From assembly GCA_963969345.1 (NCBI GenBank), contig OZ017770.1:3791246-3855245 (forward strand): a DNA stretch of 64,000 nucleotides, read 5' to 3'. Numbering within the stretch: the first letter of the stretch is position 1; the number at the start of each line of letters is the position of its first letter. This DNA comes from Turbatrix aceti. Lineage: Eukaryota > Nematoda > Chromadorea > Rhabditida > Panagrolaimidae. Below, piece after piece: positions 21,972 through 36,347 of the stretch. The position numbers and the translations under genes were made by a program. The notes beneath the pieces are model-generated. The model saw only the letters and a list, made by a program, of their open reading frames with translations, did not search any database and was not told the origin of the DNA.

Positions 21972-24636
21972 ATGGCGGATGCAATTCCAACAACACCTTC
22001 TCCCATTGTGGATGCTATTAAGAATGAAACTGCTCAGTTCAAGCCCAACTTTGAAGATCAAGTCATCTCGTACGCTTCGCTGTACACTCTTGCTCTTATC
22101 TGCGTCATCTGGGGCAGTATTCGCTCGCTTTCAACGGTGAAGCGTCTCCAGAAGAAAAAAACTCCGATTGAAACGTCTATTCAAGTCAAAAATGCCATTC
22201 GCTTTCCTCTCACTGCCAGTCTCGTCCTCTTCGGTCTCTACGTTTTGTTCCGTGGCAACGAAATGAATGATCTCGTGCATCAACGTGTTTTCCCGCATAT
22301 CCCAGAGCAGTATCATCCATACGTCGACCAGGCTTTGTCCTACGTCTACAAAAACGCCACCAATGGAACCGAACCGGGTCGACTCGCTAAGTTGACTCAG
22401 AGCATTCGCGATTTGCATCCGAAAGTTGACGAATACTACAGCTATCTGCCAGCTTTCAACAAGGAAAACATTATTGGCGTTCTGCTGTATTTGATCACGT
22501 TCGAAGGTAGGGAATAACTTTTTGGCGACTTGGAAAATGGGTTTAGTGACACTACTCCTATTTTGACAACTCCTATTATGACAACTCCTATTTTGACAAC
22601 TCCTATTTTGACAACTTTTCACAGTCTTTCCTATTTTGTCAACCAATTCCTATTTTAACAACTTTTTAAAAAAAGGGTGCATTAGGGGTTGTTGCGTGCG
22701 CTGAAGACAACTGTGTTGTTGCCTGAGGGCATGGATGACTTTATCACGAGATATTATCATTTTTAGTGATATTTTTTTTTGTAAAAAAACAGAAAAAAAA
22801 TATAATGCAGTTTGTGATAACATTCGAAACATTTGGATTTGTTTTTTTTAAATTATAAGACGAATTTTGACCAAAAATCAAGCAGGGTTCAGAAGAAAAA
22901 ATCTACAGATTTTTAAGTGCTGTAAAGAAGTAAAAATTTCAGTACTTGTACTAACATCAAATTTCAAATCAAAAAAAAAAAAAATGGGGGCTCTGAAGAT
23001 CATTTTTGCCGACATTGTCAAAGCATGCGTCTTCCATTTTCGGCAAGCGGTACTACGACGGTGTCAGGCATTAAGGCTTACCGAATTTTTGGACGAACCA
23101 AAAATTGCAAAGTGGGTGAATCATCTGGAGTTAGCATTCTTTCTTCCCCGAGCACAACGTACACTGGAAACCCATTTTTTCGTTTTAAATATTTGAACAT
23201 TTTTCATTGATAATGTAACAGCCCTTAAGCCGTTATTTTGTGTTTATCAGATTGTTAATTTATAATATCGCTGTTGTTTTTTTGAAAACAATACTGAAAA
23301 TGGCATAATAAAATCTTTTCAACAATTTCTTTTACTTGCACAGGCAAGACTCTCAAAAGCAGACTAATTAAATAATAATTGATTCATAACTAAAATCAAA
23401 TAGTACTAACTGTGTTCAAAAAAATTGTTCCAAAAAATAAAACACAAAATGTTTTTTTACAAAAAAAATATCACTAAAAATGATAATATCTCGTGATAAA
23501 GTCATCCATGCCCTCAGGCAACAACACAGTTGTCTTCAGCGCACGCAACAACCCCTAATGCACCCTTTTTTTAAAAAGTTGTTAAAATAGGAATTGGTTG
23601 ACAAAATAGGAAAGACTGTGAAAAGTTGTCAAAATAGGAGTTGTCAAAATAGGAGTTGTCATAATAGGAGTTGTCAAAATAGGAGTAGTGTCACTAAACC
23701 GGAAAATGTGTATTTTATGTTATTTTAGGTATTACCTGCTTTGCTTCTCTCCTGCGTCCTCTCTTCTCTGCTGTTCTTCGGCGTATTCCCGTTGGAAATC
23801 ATTGGCCTCGTGTTAACATGCCGTACTTCTTCGTGATCAAGTACGGAAAGAAGGAAATGGAAGAAGGAGATATTGAATTCGCTCCCGACCGTGATACCGT
23901 TGGTTTTATACTTTTTTTGAGCCGTAACAATATTTATTTTTTTCAGACAAAGTTTTTCGAGATTGAATTTGACGACCACTTTCTCATTGCCCTTTTCTTC
24001 TGCATGCCGATTGCCATTTCGCATCTCTACCGCCGTCACTGGATCACGAACAACATTATTGGCGTTTCGTTTTCGATTATTGGCATCGAAACTCTTCACC
24101 TCGCTAGCTTCAAGGCCGGTGCCATCCTTCTGGTTGGCCTCTTCTTCTACGATATCTTCTGGGTCTTCGGCACCGATGTCATGACCACCGTGGCTAAGAG
24201 CATCGACGCCCCCATTCTGCTCATGGTTCCCCAGGATCTGATTGTCAACGGCTGGCTCAACGCGACCAAGCATGGCATGCTCGGACTTGGCGATATCGTA
24301 ATTCCCGGAATTTTTCTCGCTCTCCTCCATCGTTTTGACAACCACATTATCGACAACGGCAAGAAAGAAAAGAAGACGCGTTACTACTTTGTCGCGACGA
24401 TTATCGCTTATATGGCCGGACTTTTCCTGACCATTGGTATCATGCATGTTTACAAGGCTGCTCAACCGGCGCTCCTCTACCTCGTTCCGTGCTGTCTCCT
24501 GACTCCTCTTCTGCTTGCCCTGATCAGAGGCGAGGTTTCGCAGCTCTTCAATTACACTGAATACACTCTGACTTCGGACTACGCAACTGAGAAGGCTGCT
24601 GAAAAGAAGGCGGTGGGCGAAAAGAAGACCAACTGA
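21972..24636 (+). CDS. imp-2: Signal peptide peptidase (intramembrane aspartyl protease)
   Basis: Three exons (21972-22506, 23729-23898, 23947-24636) give about 464 residues; the C. elegans IMP-2 is of similar length. SPP cleaves leftover signal peptides and other type II membrane segments inside the ER membrane. The catalytic YD pair is in FFYDIFWVFG (near residue 304), GLGD is in MLGLGDIVIPGIF (Asp near 351), and the PAL motif is in QPALLYLVP (409-411), so all active-site elements are present. Several further hydrophobic segments occur and the tail is lysine-rich (EKKAVGEKKTN) rather than a clear KKXX signal. The first intron contains a 1.16-kb MULE. The second intron is 48 bp, lacks stops and could be retained without breaking the frame, but its T-rich sequence and TTTTTCAG acceptor mark it as an intron. 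Confidence 0.95.
22555..22614 (+). repeat. Four tandem 15-bp subterminal repeats in the MULE
   Basis: CTCCTATTTTGACAA is repeated four times with a 15-bp period; the second copy reads CTCCTATTATGACAA. The same array is mirrored in the right arm (about 23626-23685). Subterminal arrays of this kind are often transposase-binding sites. Confidence 0.75.
22984..23199 (+). pseudogene. MULE transposase remnant
   Basis: An open frame of about 70 codons from ATG at 22984 that resembles the MULE catalytic-domain segment (consensus CxFHFxQAVxRRxQxxGL, then aLaFLP). The match is VKACVFHFRQAVLRRCQALR and then HLELAFFLPRAQR. It lacks start-proximal and downstream domains and cannot be a working transposase. 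Confidence 0.6.
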
Positions 24637-24825
24637 TCGCCCTGCTCGCAAAGTTGTTGTGTTGCAATGATATTTCGTTAATTTTCTCTCTTGCCGGGGC
24701 TTTCCCTTTTTTCGGTATTTAATTTTAATTTATCTGTTTGTGTTGGTAAGAGTTGATGAATATGGTATGAAAACTAGGCATGGATATAAGTTTGAATTGG
24801 AAGGAAGCCATTGAAAACACCCGGG

Positions 24826-26284
24826 CTACAGGGGAGTGGGCTTTCTGCGCACATACACAGCGTCTCCCCTGTGTATACGACCTGGCTTTGTCATAGCCAT
24901 ATTAACGCCAAAAATGGGTGCTTGCTTGTACAGGTCTCTCAGCTTACCGGCTGGTGCCAAGCGATAGTTGCGCAACTCGCGAAGGGGTTGTATGTTGTCA
25001 AAAAAGACACCCGTCTCGGTGTTAATGGTTATTAGCGTGCACCGAATACAAGGTCGGTAGCAAGCAAATTCAACGCTGTCGCCTATGCGGATGTGAAGCC
25101 ACAAATCTTCGTCGTAGGGTATCTCCCCTTCAACGTTGATATTCGGGCGAAAGTTACGTGCGGAAACTTTGTCGGTAATGCGACCGTTAAGATCGTCGAT
25201 AGAAGCCTGATTTGTGACATTGAATGTCGCGGTATCCTGATAGGCGGGCTGAAAGTATCTGTCTGCACGTGATCTTTGGGAGGATAAAAAAAGAGGTCTA
25301 CCGTATCGCAAAGTGAAGGAACAGGGTTTACCCAATACGAGCTCTGTGGTACGAGGTTTCTCTCGGTCTCTAGTCCCTGAACAAAGTAGAGCAGACGAAC
25401 GTCGCGTTTACTTTCAACTCCCAAAAATTGGGCAATACCACTGCCAACCGTATCGCCGCAGTCAAGACCGTCGGTTGATAAATCAAACCATAGACTGCAA
25501 AATAAGGAAACCCCGTGTTTAATGTTTGCCAATAGTTCAGGGGTGTCGCGGGCAGTCGACTTCCCCCCAGTCAACACACGGGACTACTATGATCCCGAGG
25601 TCACAAAACCCGCTTCCTTAGAGAACAACCGTTTTTGATGTTTGTTTGGATTTTTTACGATTTGAATGCAAAAATAAAGTACAAAGTGAGCGAAACATCC
25701 GTCAAAAAGTGTTGACAGGAGAGTTGGGAAACTCCCGTGCGCATATGGCATCCAAAATACTTACATTGCGCGCCGAACGTCATTCCTTGCGACAACGTCG
25801 GCTAATTCGATGACATACTCCCTGCCATTTGGAGTTTTGAGCGTAAGTTTCCCACGGTTCACGAAAGTCTCTATAAGCACCAATTTGGGGCACTGGCGAG
25901 CGGTGAGAAAAAGGTGATTAACCTTTGCATCGACGAAGACAAAATGACGATCCTTGTTTTCGCCGTACTCGGCTCCGCTGCTTGTGCAATCCACCCAGTC
26001 TACCTTTAAACACCAAGTCAGTAGTGGTCAGTAGTGTACCATAATCCCCAAAACCCCATCCATTTCTTGTCCTTTTATTTTAATTTTCGAGCGCTCACCT
26101 CTAATGGTTTAGTCGACTTGACTGGAAAGACGAAAAGATCTTTGACGGTGCCGCAGTAGACAAATGGGCTATTCCAGTAGGCATATCGCTGGCGGAGTCG
26201 ACGGACAGTCCATGCTGCCGCAAGCGCGATCGTTGCGCCGCCAAAGAGCGCAGTCGCGTACCGCGTTTTGGTGAGAGATTCCAT
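24826..26284 (-). CDS. mARC-type MOSC-domain amidoxime reductase
   Basis: Four exons (26284-26099, 26003-25765, 25494-25332, 25248-24826) give about 336 residues; human MTARC1 is 337. mARC enzymes are molybdenum-cofactor proteins on the outer mitochondrial membrane that reduce N-hydroxylated compounds with cytochrome b5. A hydrophobic N-terminal anchor (TALFGGATIALAAAWTV) is followed by the MOSC N-terminal barrel (VKDLFVFPVKS). The MOSC domain has ASIDDLNGR, RNFRPNINVEG, YDEDLW, and RPCIRCTLITINTETG, whose cysteine is the expected molybdenum ligand. The last intron is placed at TGG/GTAAAC...TTTCAG/CCC because this keeps the MOSC frame and gives continuous alignment. Identification is strong; the specific C. 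elegans orthologue cannot be decided. Confidence 0.92.
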
Positions 26285-28578
26285 GTGAGCGTTGTTATCG
26301 TTGTCCAACCGTGAGAAAAAAGTAGTGATGTGATTGGTGAAGAGATTGGTTTGACTAATGGGCTATCAATCAATATGCAAGACGCGTGCAGCGTGTGTAG
26401 AATGCTTTTTTTTTAAGATTTTTATGACAAAACTTTTTACGGTCTGGAATGTGTCATTGTATCACACCAAAAAAAGAAGACTGGTGTGTTGTCATTGTAC
26501 GAGCAATAATATGACTATTGAAAGCTAAAAATATTTTTCTTGCATTTTTCAACAAAAAAAAGTAGTATACCTGACCATTTTTTTCCTGGAGATATCCAGT
26601 TGAAAGGCCCACCGGTAGGTTTGTTGATGGTTGGTGTTACCCAAAAGCGTTAATGTATGGGAAGAATGCGCCAAAATACGGAAGCGTGGGAACAGGAATG
26701 AATGAGGGGAACACAGCACACAGTGCGAAGGCCATTGAGGTTCTTTCGTTCTTCCTTCGTTTTTCTTCTATATTTTTTTTTAAATTGAGGTTGTGGTTTT
26801 AAAAACTAAGCCAGGTCTGGATTCTTTGAACTGATATATTTCGATGAAGTTTGTGTTTTTTTAGTTTAAAATGGGTACTATTTATAATAATTTTTAGATA
26901 AATTACAATTTTTTAATTGCCTCGCACTACCGTCATGGTGAATTATAGCTTTGGAACATTTTTTTCCACATGTACCAAGTAAGGTTTTTTTTTTGAGTTA
27001 TGCCTTGTTACGACTAGTGACTGACTACTCACGTAGCCTCAAGATATACTTATCCATTGTACATGGGTATTTTTTAATTACTATGTAGTAGTTTGTGTAG
27101 CTCTGTACGTAAATACACCGAGACATAGTTGGCTAATTTGTCTTGCATTGTTGACTCGGTTGGGTAAAAAATAACACCTTTACCAAAAACGAAGTAGGAA
27201 TACGGACCTGACGTAATTGAAAAGCTAGCTTGCAGACTCAACTTCCTCCCGCTCTATTTCTTTTTTTAATGATTTGTTCGACTATGTTTTTCACACAACA
27301 TGGAATCCAAAAAATGTATACATACTTCTTCACGTTTCCTGCTATATATAAGTATTCGCATAATTTAATAAAGTTAATTTTTGCGCTCGGACGTTTTTCC
27401 AGCTTTCTTAAGGCATTAAAATCGCTGTTGTTTCGTTTCACACGCAAACCGTTGCACTGACAAGAATGAGAAAAAATCCAGCCATTTTTGTCCCTTTTTT
27501 TTGTCTTGGTTGACGTGCGATTATTATAGTCTCCTTACAAGTCATTTTTTTTCCAAAAATTTGACAAAAGTGGGAACGAATAAGGCTACTGACGTCTGTT
27601 ACCGCTCCATCTCGTGAAAAATGACTGACTGCCCTTGTAGTAGACTCCAATATGCCACGAACAAACAAACAAATAACGCGTCTGAACTCTAGGTAGAACA
27701 CATTTTTAATTTGAGAATTTGCCCTTCAACATGCAACTGATTTGAGCGTGAGACAGTTGGATTCATCAAAACTTTCCCACAGATAAAAATTCAACTTAAT
27801 GGTAGTTCTCACCTTTAATTAGTGTATGTTTGTCTGTGTTGTTTGTTTACGGTAGTAAAGACAAATTTTGGAATAAGGGTGACGTTCGTTTGAATCCGAG
27901 ACGCTCCATGACCTTTTGTAGTCCTCATTTTTTCAAACGACTTCGACTCTGATTTTGAACAACAAAGAGTTTTTCCTGCATTTTCATTTGCAGTTGCAGC
28001 TGTGAGTCAGTGCAGTCTGTTGGACGACATCACATTGCGTTGGAGTGCTTTTGAGGTGTGCCAGAAAACGCGCGCAAGCGATGAGCCGATCTGCAGTGAA
28101 AGTTGACTGTGCGCGTTGTTTCTTATTTTTTTTATTCCCACTGCTTGACCGCCGATGTAGGAACTCGCATGTTGGGGGTGACAGCGACAGAGACAACGGC
28201 GGTTGTGGGGTGTTCGCCACACGGTGCGCAACCGATCGCATGTCCAACACATATGTCTCGATACTTTTTTTTTATGTATATTTTGTTGTTTCTCATACGC
28301 CGTGCGTGGAATCCTTTCCGTACACTTTGTTTTTCCCACATCAGAAACATGCTGTGGTTGTATTTTCCCTATGTCTTATGAGAATCTCTGTGATACAACG
28401 CTCTGCCGTCTCCTCCAATACTCCCACTTTTCATTTCTTGGATTTGCGTTTCCAAGTTTTGTGTTGCCAACGCACCTGTCCTCTTTTTATCGCGCGGGAA
28501 TTTTTTTTCGTGATGATTTAATCCCTTGAACCTCTTACATAGCCAATTTTAGGGCGTTTCGGGTCCACTGATTGAACT
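26285..28578. other. 2.3-kb intergenic region
   Basis: Between the divergent mARC and lag-1 regions. AT-rich, with no convincing gene. Several open frames around 27985-28530 lie on both strands of the same DNA and share no conserved content. It probably includes the distal promoter of lag-1. Confidence 0.4.
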
Positions 28579-31331
28579 ATGGAAAACAAAGACCAAGGCG
28601 AGGGGTCGAATGCTGATCAGGTTAGTAAAAAGTTTTTATCACTTGTTCTGGAATGTTTTTTACTTTTTACAAAACTTGATGAATTACGGTATGCTTTAGA
28701 AGTTTGACATCCTCAACGTCGACCTGCCATCCTTGGTCCGGGGCACCAGTCAGTCCGATTTTCTGACTCCCGCCTTGCTGCAACTGCTATCACAGTCCCA
28801 CCTGGCTGGGAGCGTCGCGTCGACATCAAAGAAACCTATTGAAAGTTTATTGGCGCCGAGCATTGCTAATGGCGGCAATGCAGAGTCTTTGCCGTTCCTC
28901 GATAACTCGATGATTCTCGGCGCAGTCAGTTTTTCTTGTCACTTGCAACGTTCTTTTTTTCACCGAATAATTCTTTTTTTGCAGCTTTTTCTTCTGGCAT
29001 CACAAAACAACAGACCCCTCGGTAACACCACTCCTCGTAGTGATTGCGGAATCACGGGTTCTTCATCATGCGGATCCCCTTCATCTCAACCTTCTGACGG
29101 TAAGTGATGCACGCTCCCTCCCTGTGTGTTGACTGACTTCCCTTCCTTTTTTTATCAAGTTGTTGGGTCATTATCAGTTAACTCTCTTCTTCGGGTTAAC
29201 CGGTTTTGACTTCTTGGTCACATGATAGACGTAGGAGAAACCCCCCCTTTGCTTCCCCCTTTTTTTCTCTCCGACTCATGTACTTTGGGTAGAGCGGGAG
29301 AATTAGAGAGAAGAGAGCATTGACTGTCATCCAAATCATTTCCCGCCGCCGCAGGGCGAGCATCCCCGTCCTTGGGTTTGGTAGAGCAGACGTTTTGTGA
29401 GATCGGGGGAGGACTGCGTTGCACACCCCAAGTTGATAGGTTGATAAATTGATGCACATATACACGCAGAATACAGTTGATCGAAGAAGAGTCAGGGGCG
29501 GGTTCACAACATATTTGTCTGTTTTTATCACCGTAAGCAGTGCAAATTGCTTTTTTGACATCAAAAAGGGTTAACAACAATTTTTAACAATGTTCCGTTC
29601 CGACTCGGCTTGCACAGGCTGTCTTGATTTTCACCTGCTTCTTCTTACAACACGAAAATCGTAATTCGTTGAATTTTAACATGTTTATGCATAATGACTG
29701 CTCGATTTTTTAAATCGTAAACAAAAGAAGCATTTGTATCATTCAGTGGACAATGAAGAGAAGCATGGATCAATTTTTTGTCTATCAACATCCCCCGGTT
29801 GCAGCTGCATCTATTTTTTTTGCGATTTGCCCAGTGGCGCGACGAGAAGGATGGATGGCTTGCTGATCCACTTTTCGGTCGAAATCGCTTCTTCAGAACA
29901 TAACTTTTCTGACTGTGAAATGTTAATCGCTTTGGGTCTGTCGCGAGACATTGATGGATTTCACACGCACCCGTCACAACTCTCAGAACCTACTATGACA
30001 TAGGAAATTGGATACTTATACCATGACGAGATCTCTCCTTCTTTCTCCCCTCTCTTTCCCATTTCATCCGTCTTCAATAGTTTCACGATTCCTCGTTGTC
30101 TGCTGATTTGTATTCGGTTTTGTCAGGGGGAAATGCTATTTTGGTTAATTATGTATACCGACTTCTCATACGAATCTCCTTCCCCTTCTGAGTAATTTTT
30201 ATGGTTGCACTTCTGTTTCTTGTTTACGTTTTTTTTCTGCGTTCAAGAACCATTTTTTGAAGGGATCCCTGTCGCGGAAAGAACATTTTTTGCAGTCATT
30301 TACGATTCTATGTTGATGTTGTATTTTGGGACCCGCTAGCCAGTCTTTCTATTATGGCCATGATTTTTTCCCTAGCGACATTCCCACTTCGTCAGCGCTT
30401 TTCCTCTTCCCGAAATGATAGAATTGTCGTGGGAGGCTGTCGCAGGTCAAAAACAAAACGCCGTCCTGATTCAGATTCGGTGCACACGTTCACATGTATT
30501 CTTTTGTCTCCATTAGTTTTTTTTGTGCTCTATTGTACTTCTTACTATAGCACTTGACTGACAGAGTATAGTTTTGGCATGCTTTTTTTGTTGCTTTTTT
30601 TCCTACTTAGATTTTTTTATTTGCAACCTATTTGAACCATACTAGAAATAAATCACCGTAATTTATCAGTCAAACTGATTTTTTTTCACAAAAAAATAAT
30701 TTTTTCATCCATCACATTGCTGGGGGATTCTTGTTTTTGATTTTTTGTGTATGGATAGAAACGTCTCTTTGGAGTTGTTGATAAGAAGAAGAAACGTAAA
30801 ATGTCTTGTGATCAAGTACTACCGATGTCATCATCCACATTTCTACCCGTTTTGCGGTATTCCCCGTTCGACTGGCGTAACGCGACGGCTACTTTTATGA
30901 CCTTTTGTCTTTACTACGGTGCCGCGCAGTCAGTCTTTAATCGAGCAACCTTTTCTATATATTACAAAGCGTCTCCGCATTCCCTGACAATTAATTCAAA
31001 CATTTTTTACGCATTGTCTGTTCCTCGAAGGTTGGTAACCAACAAAAAGTTTCAATTTCAGGAGCAACTTCACAGGACCACTCACCTGTATGTCGATTGG
31101 ACGAAATTCATCAGTTGCAAAGTGGTGTAACTAAAAGTAACGGTATCACTGCGACAACTTCTATTGCTGACATGATTAGTTCCGTGAATCCGGCAGTTGA
31201 TGTTAAGAATTTTCCGTTTGCAATGCCGTTTCCAACTTCGACTCGAGGAAACAATGGAGGGATCAAGCGATTTGCCGTCCCATCAACTCTGCAACCAACA
31301 TCTGCAAAAGTCAGTAGGACTGATAAAAAAA
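28579..31331 (+). CDS. Upstream coding exons, possibly an alternative N-terminus of lag-1
   Basis: Four exons join in phase: 28579-28620, 28700-28924, 28985-29099 and 31062-31331 (217 codons plus one base). The product is Ser/Thr/Leu-rich: KFDILNVDLPSLV, then SDFLTPALLQLL, and later TTSIADMISSVNP and KRFAVPSTLQPTSAKVSRTDKK. I do not recognise a domain. The last exon ends in phase 1 with a good donor (AAAAAA/GTAAGT). The second exon of lag-1 (33241) needs exactly phase 1, so the two could be joined to give an isoform of about 787 residues. The alternative is a separate short gene whose end I missed; I found no closing exon before 32482. Nematode lag-1 genes often have alternative 5' exons, which supports but does not prove the first reading. 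Confidence 0.45.
29100..31061. other. 1.96-kb intron in the upstream exons of lag-1
   Basis: Pyrimidine-rich non-coding DNA between two in-phase exons. Minus-strand frames at 29196-29580 and 29645-29977 have no conserved features. Nothing else recognised. Confidence 0.35.
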
Positions 31332-32481
31332 GTAAGTTTCACTTTTGGATGCTCCTCTTTTTTAAAAATGACGTGTTTTTTTCACTTCACACTTCCGGAA
31401 CTAGCTTATCATCAAGTCTTCTGTCCATTAATGTTGAATCTCTAATATCCGTATCAAAAAGTTTCTTTCGTGTTGGTGTAAATTTCTACGTGTTTTTTAG
31501 ACCTACTCGTTTTTCATTGGTAAGAGCTACTGTGGGTCGCTTTTGTTTACCTATCGGGGTAGGGGAGGCGAGGAATGCTCAGCCACGCCTGGTAAAGGCA
31601 TCGTGGGAACGCTAGATGGCAAAGCTTAAGCGGAATTGATTAATGCCCATGGATTTGAATGAATTCGATGAAGACAAGACACCCAAGTCGTGGGAATTTT
31701 CTTCGATGCTTCAAGTTAGCTACGGCATCCACGCTGTACAATTCTCAATCCTTATCGTTGGACAGCAAATTATTATTACCGCGGACGTATTTTTCATTAT
31801 ATACCCACAGAGCAAAAACATATTTCAATCACGACACAGTAATATATACGGAATTCATAACACCACGTATAACGAATAAAACCCCGCCACAAATAGCCAG
31901 CTACTACAACGGCCACGACCTCGAAGAAAGCTTGTCCCTCACTTACCAGCACCGTACAGCTCGAGAGTGAGGCTCCTCCTTATGGTGACAGCGGCAAGCA
32001 ACCAATAGCTTAGTTTTGTGTTTGAGAAAAAAGCATTCAGCTTAGTAGTCGCGATGTGTTTCACGCAGACTTCTTGTCAGCCTAATTGACATTGGTGATA
32101 GCCGGAGGGCTTGTTGAAAACTTATGCCATTCTCTCAACTTCAGGTGTTTGAGAGCGTTCAGGCGCTTTATTGTGGCTCATGTGAAACCCCTTAAGGCTT
32201 ACCCAGTGTTGTCGTGTTAGCCCAGTCGCGTTGTGAGAAGATCCCACACCGGATCTTTCTCGATCTTCAGGAAAAGTACTGATTCCCACCGGCACTTGGT
32301 GCTTTCCCATCCCCACAGTCATCTTTAACAGTGCTTCTTGCTGTTGCAGAAACTGCTTCTTGTTTCGGCAAGATTGCACAGTTCCCATACTCACGGAGAC
32401 TCTCGTGACTCTCAACTTGTTTAAGTTTTTTGGTTATCTGGGAATCTTGAAGGCAACAAGCATACCTAAAACACAAAAAGA
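31332..32481. other. Region between the upstream exons and the lag-1 ATG
   Basis: Contains short open frames with no domain and no reliable splice pairing. It would be intron in the long isoform and promoter plus 5' UTR in the short one. Confidence 0.35.
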
Positions 32482-35935
<3,454 letters not shown>

Positions 35936-36347
35936 TGTCTCTCGGTATTCAATGGTTTTTAGGCAAATTTAATTCCCTGTGAATTTCAAACACTTTATTT
36001 TGTATTGCTGTTTCATTCCCAACGATCATTTTCGTCACTCAATACTAACACACATGCAAACGATCTCTCGCTCACGGTTGCATCGATTGCCATGCGAAAG
36101 GTGCAAAGACATAGGCAATGACTGTCTTCATTTATTCACATATTGTATTTAATAATAAGATAACCCACACATTTTTTGCTCACGTCAGTATTTACTATCA
36201 CTTTCCTGTTATTATTGCGTTTATTTCGTAGAAAACTATTCCGTTATAAATTGGTACACATTACAAAGGCAGTGAAAAGTTGAATTTTAAGTTGAAGCGG
36301 TTATGTTTTTGCGAAAAGCGTTCAGTGGCTGCATTCGGGTGGTTGTT
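35936..36347. other. Convergent intergenic region
   Basis: About 410 bp between the stop codons of lag-1 (+) and the unrecognised gene on the minus strand. AT-rich; should hold both 3' UTRs. No other feature seen. Confidence 0.4.

Larger units (their letters stand above)
22532..23708. mobile_element. MULE (Mutator-like) DNA transposon, defective
   Basis: The element spans 22540-23700 (1161 bp), with target-site duplication GGAAAATG at 22532-22539 and 23701-23708. It has very long terminal inverted repeats (22540-22791 and 23450-23700, about 250 bp, almost identical), which is characteristic of Mutator-like elements. The inside contains a remnant resembling a MULE transposase: KACVFHFRQAVLRRCQAL followed by FLDEPKIAKWVNHLELAFFLP at about 23026-23155. 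Everything else of the transposase is lost. It sits entirely within imp-2 intron 1. Confidence 0.88.

Noticed and set aside
23725..24651. 308-codon minus-strand frame over imp-2
   Set aside because: Shadow of the imp-2 exons; the plus strand carries the YD, GLGD and PAL motifs.
28007..28529. Several open frames upstream of lag-1
   Set aside because: Overlapping frames on both strands with low-complexity, cysteine-poor translations; no splice phase continuity with later exons.
28700..31331. Idea that the exons upstream of lag-1 are a Jun/Fos-type factor (SDFLTPALLQLL recalls activation regions)
   Set aside because: No basic-leucine zipper could be found between 31332 and 32481, so the resemblance is too weak.
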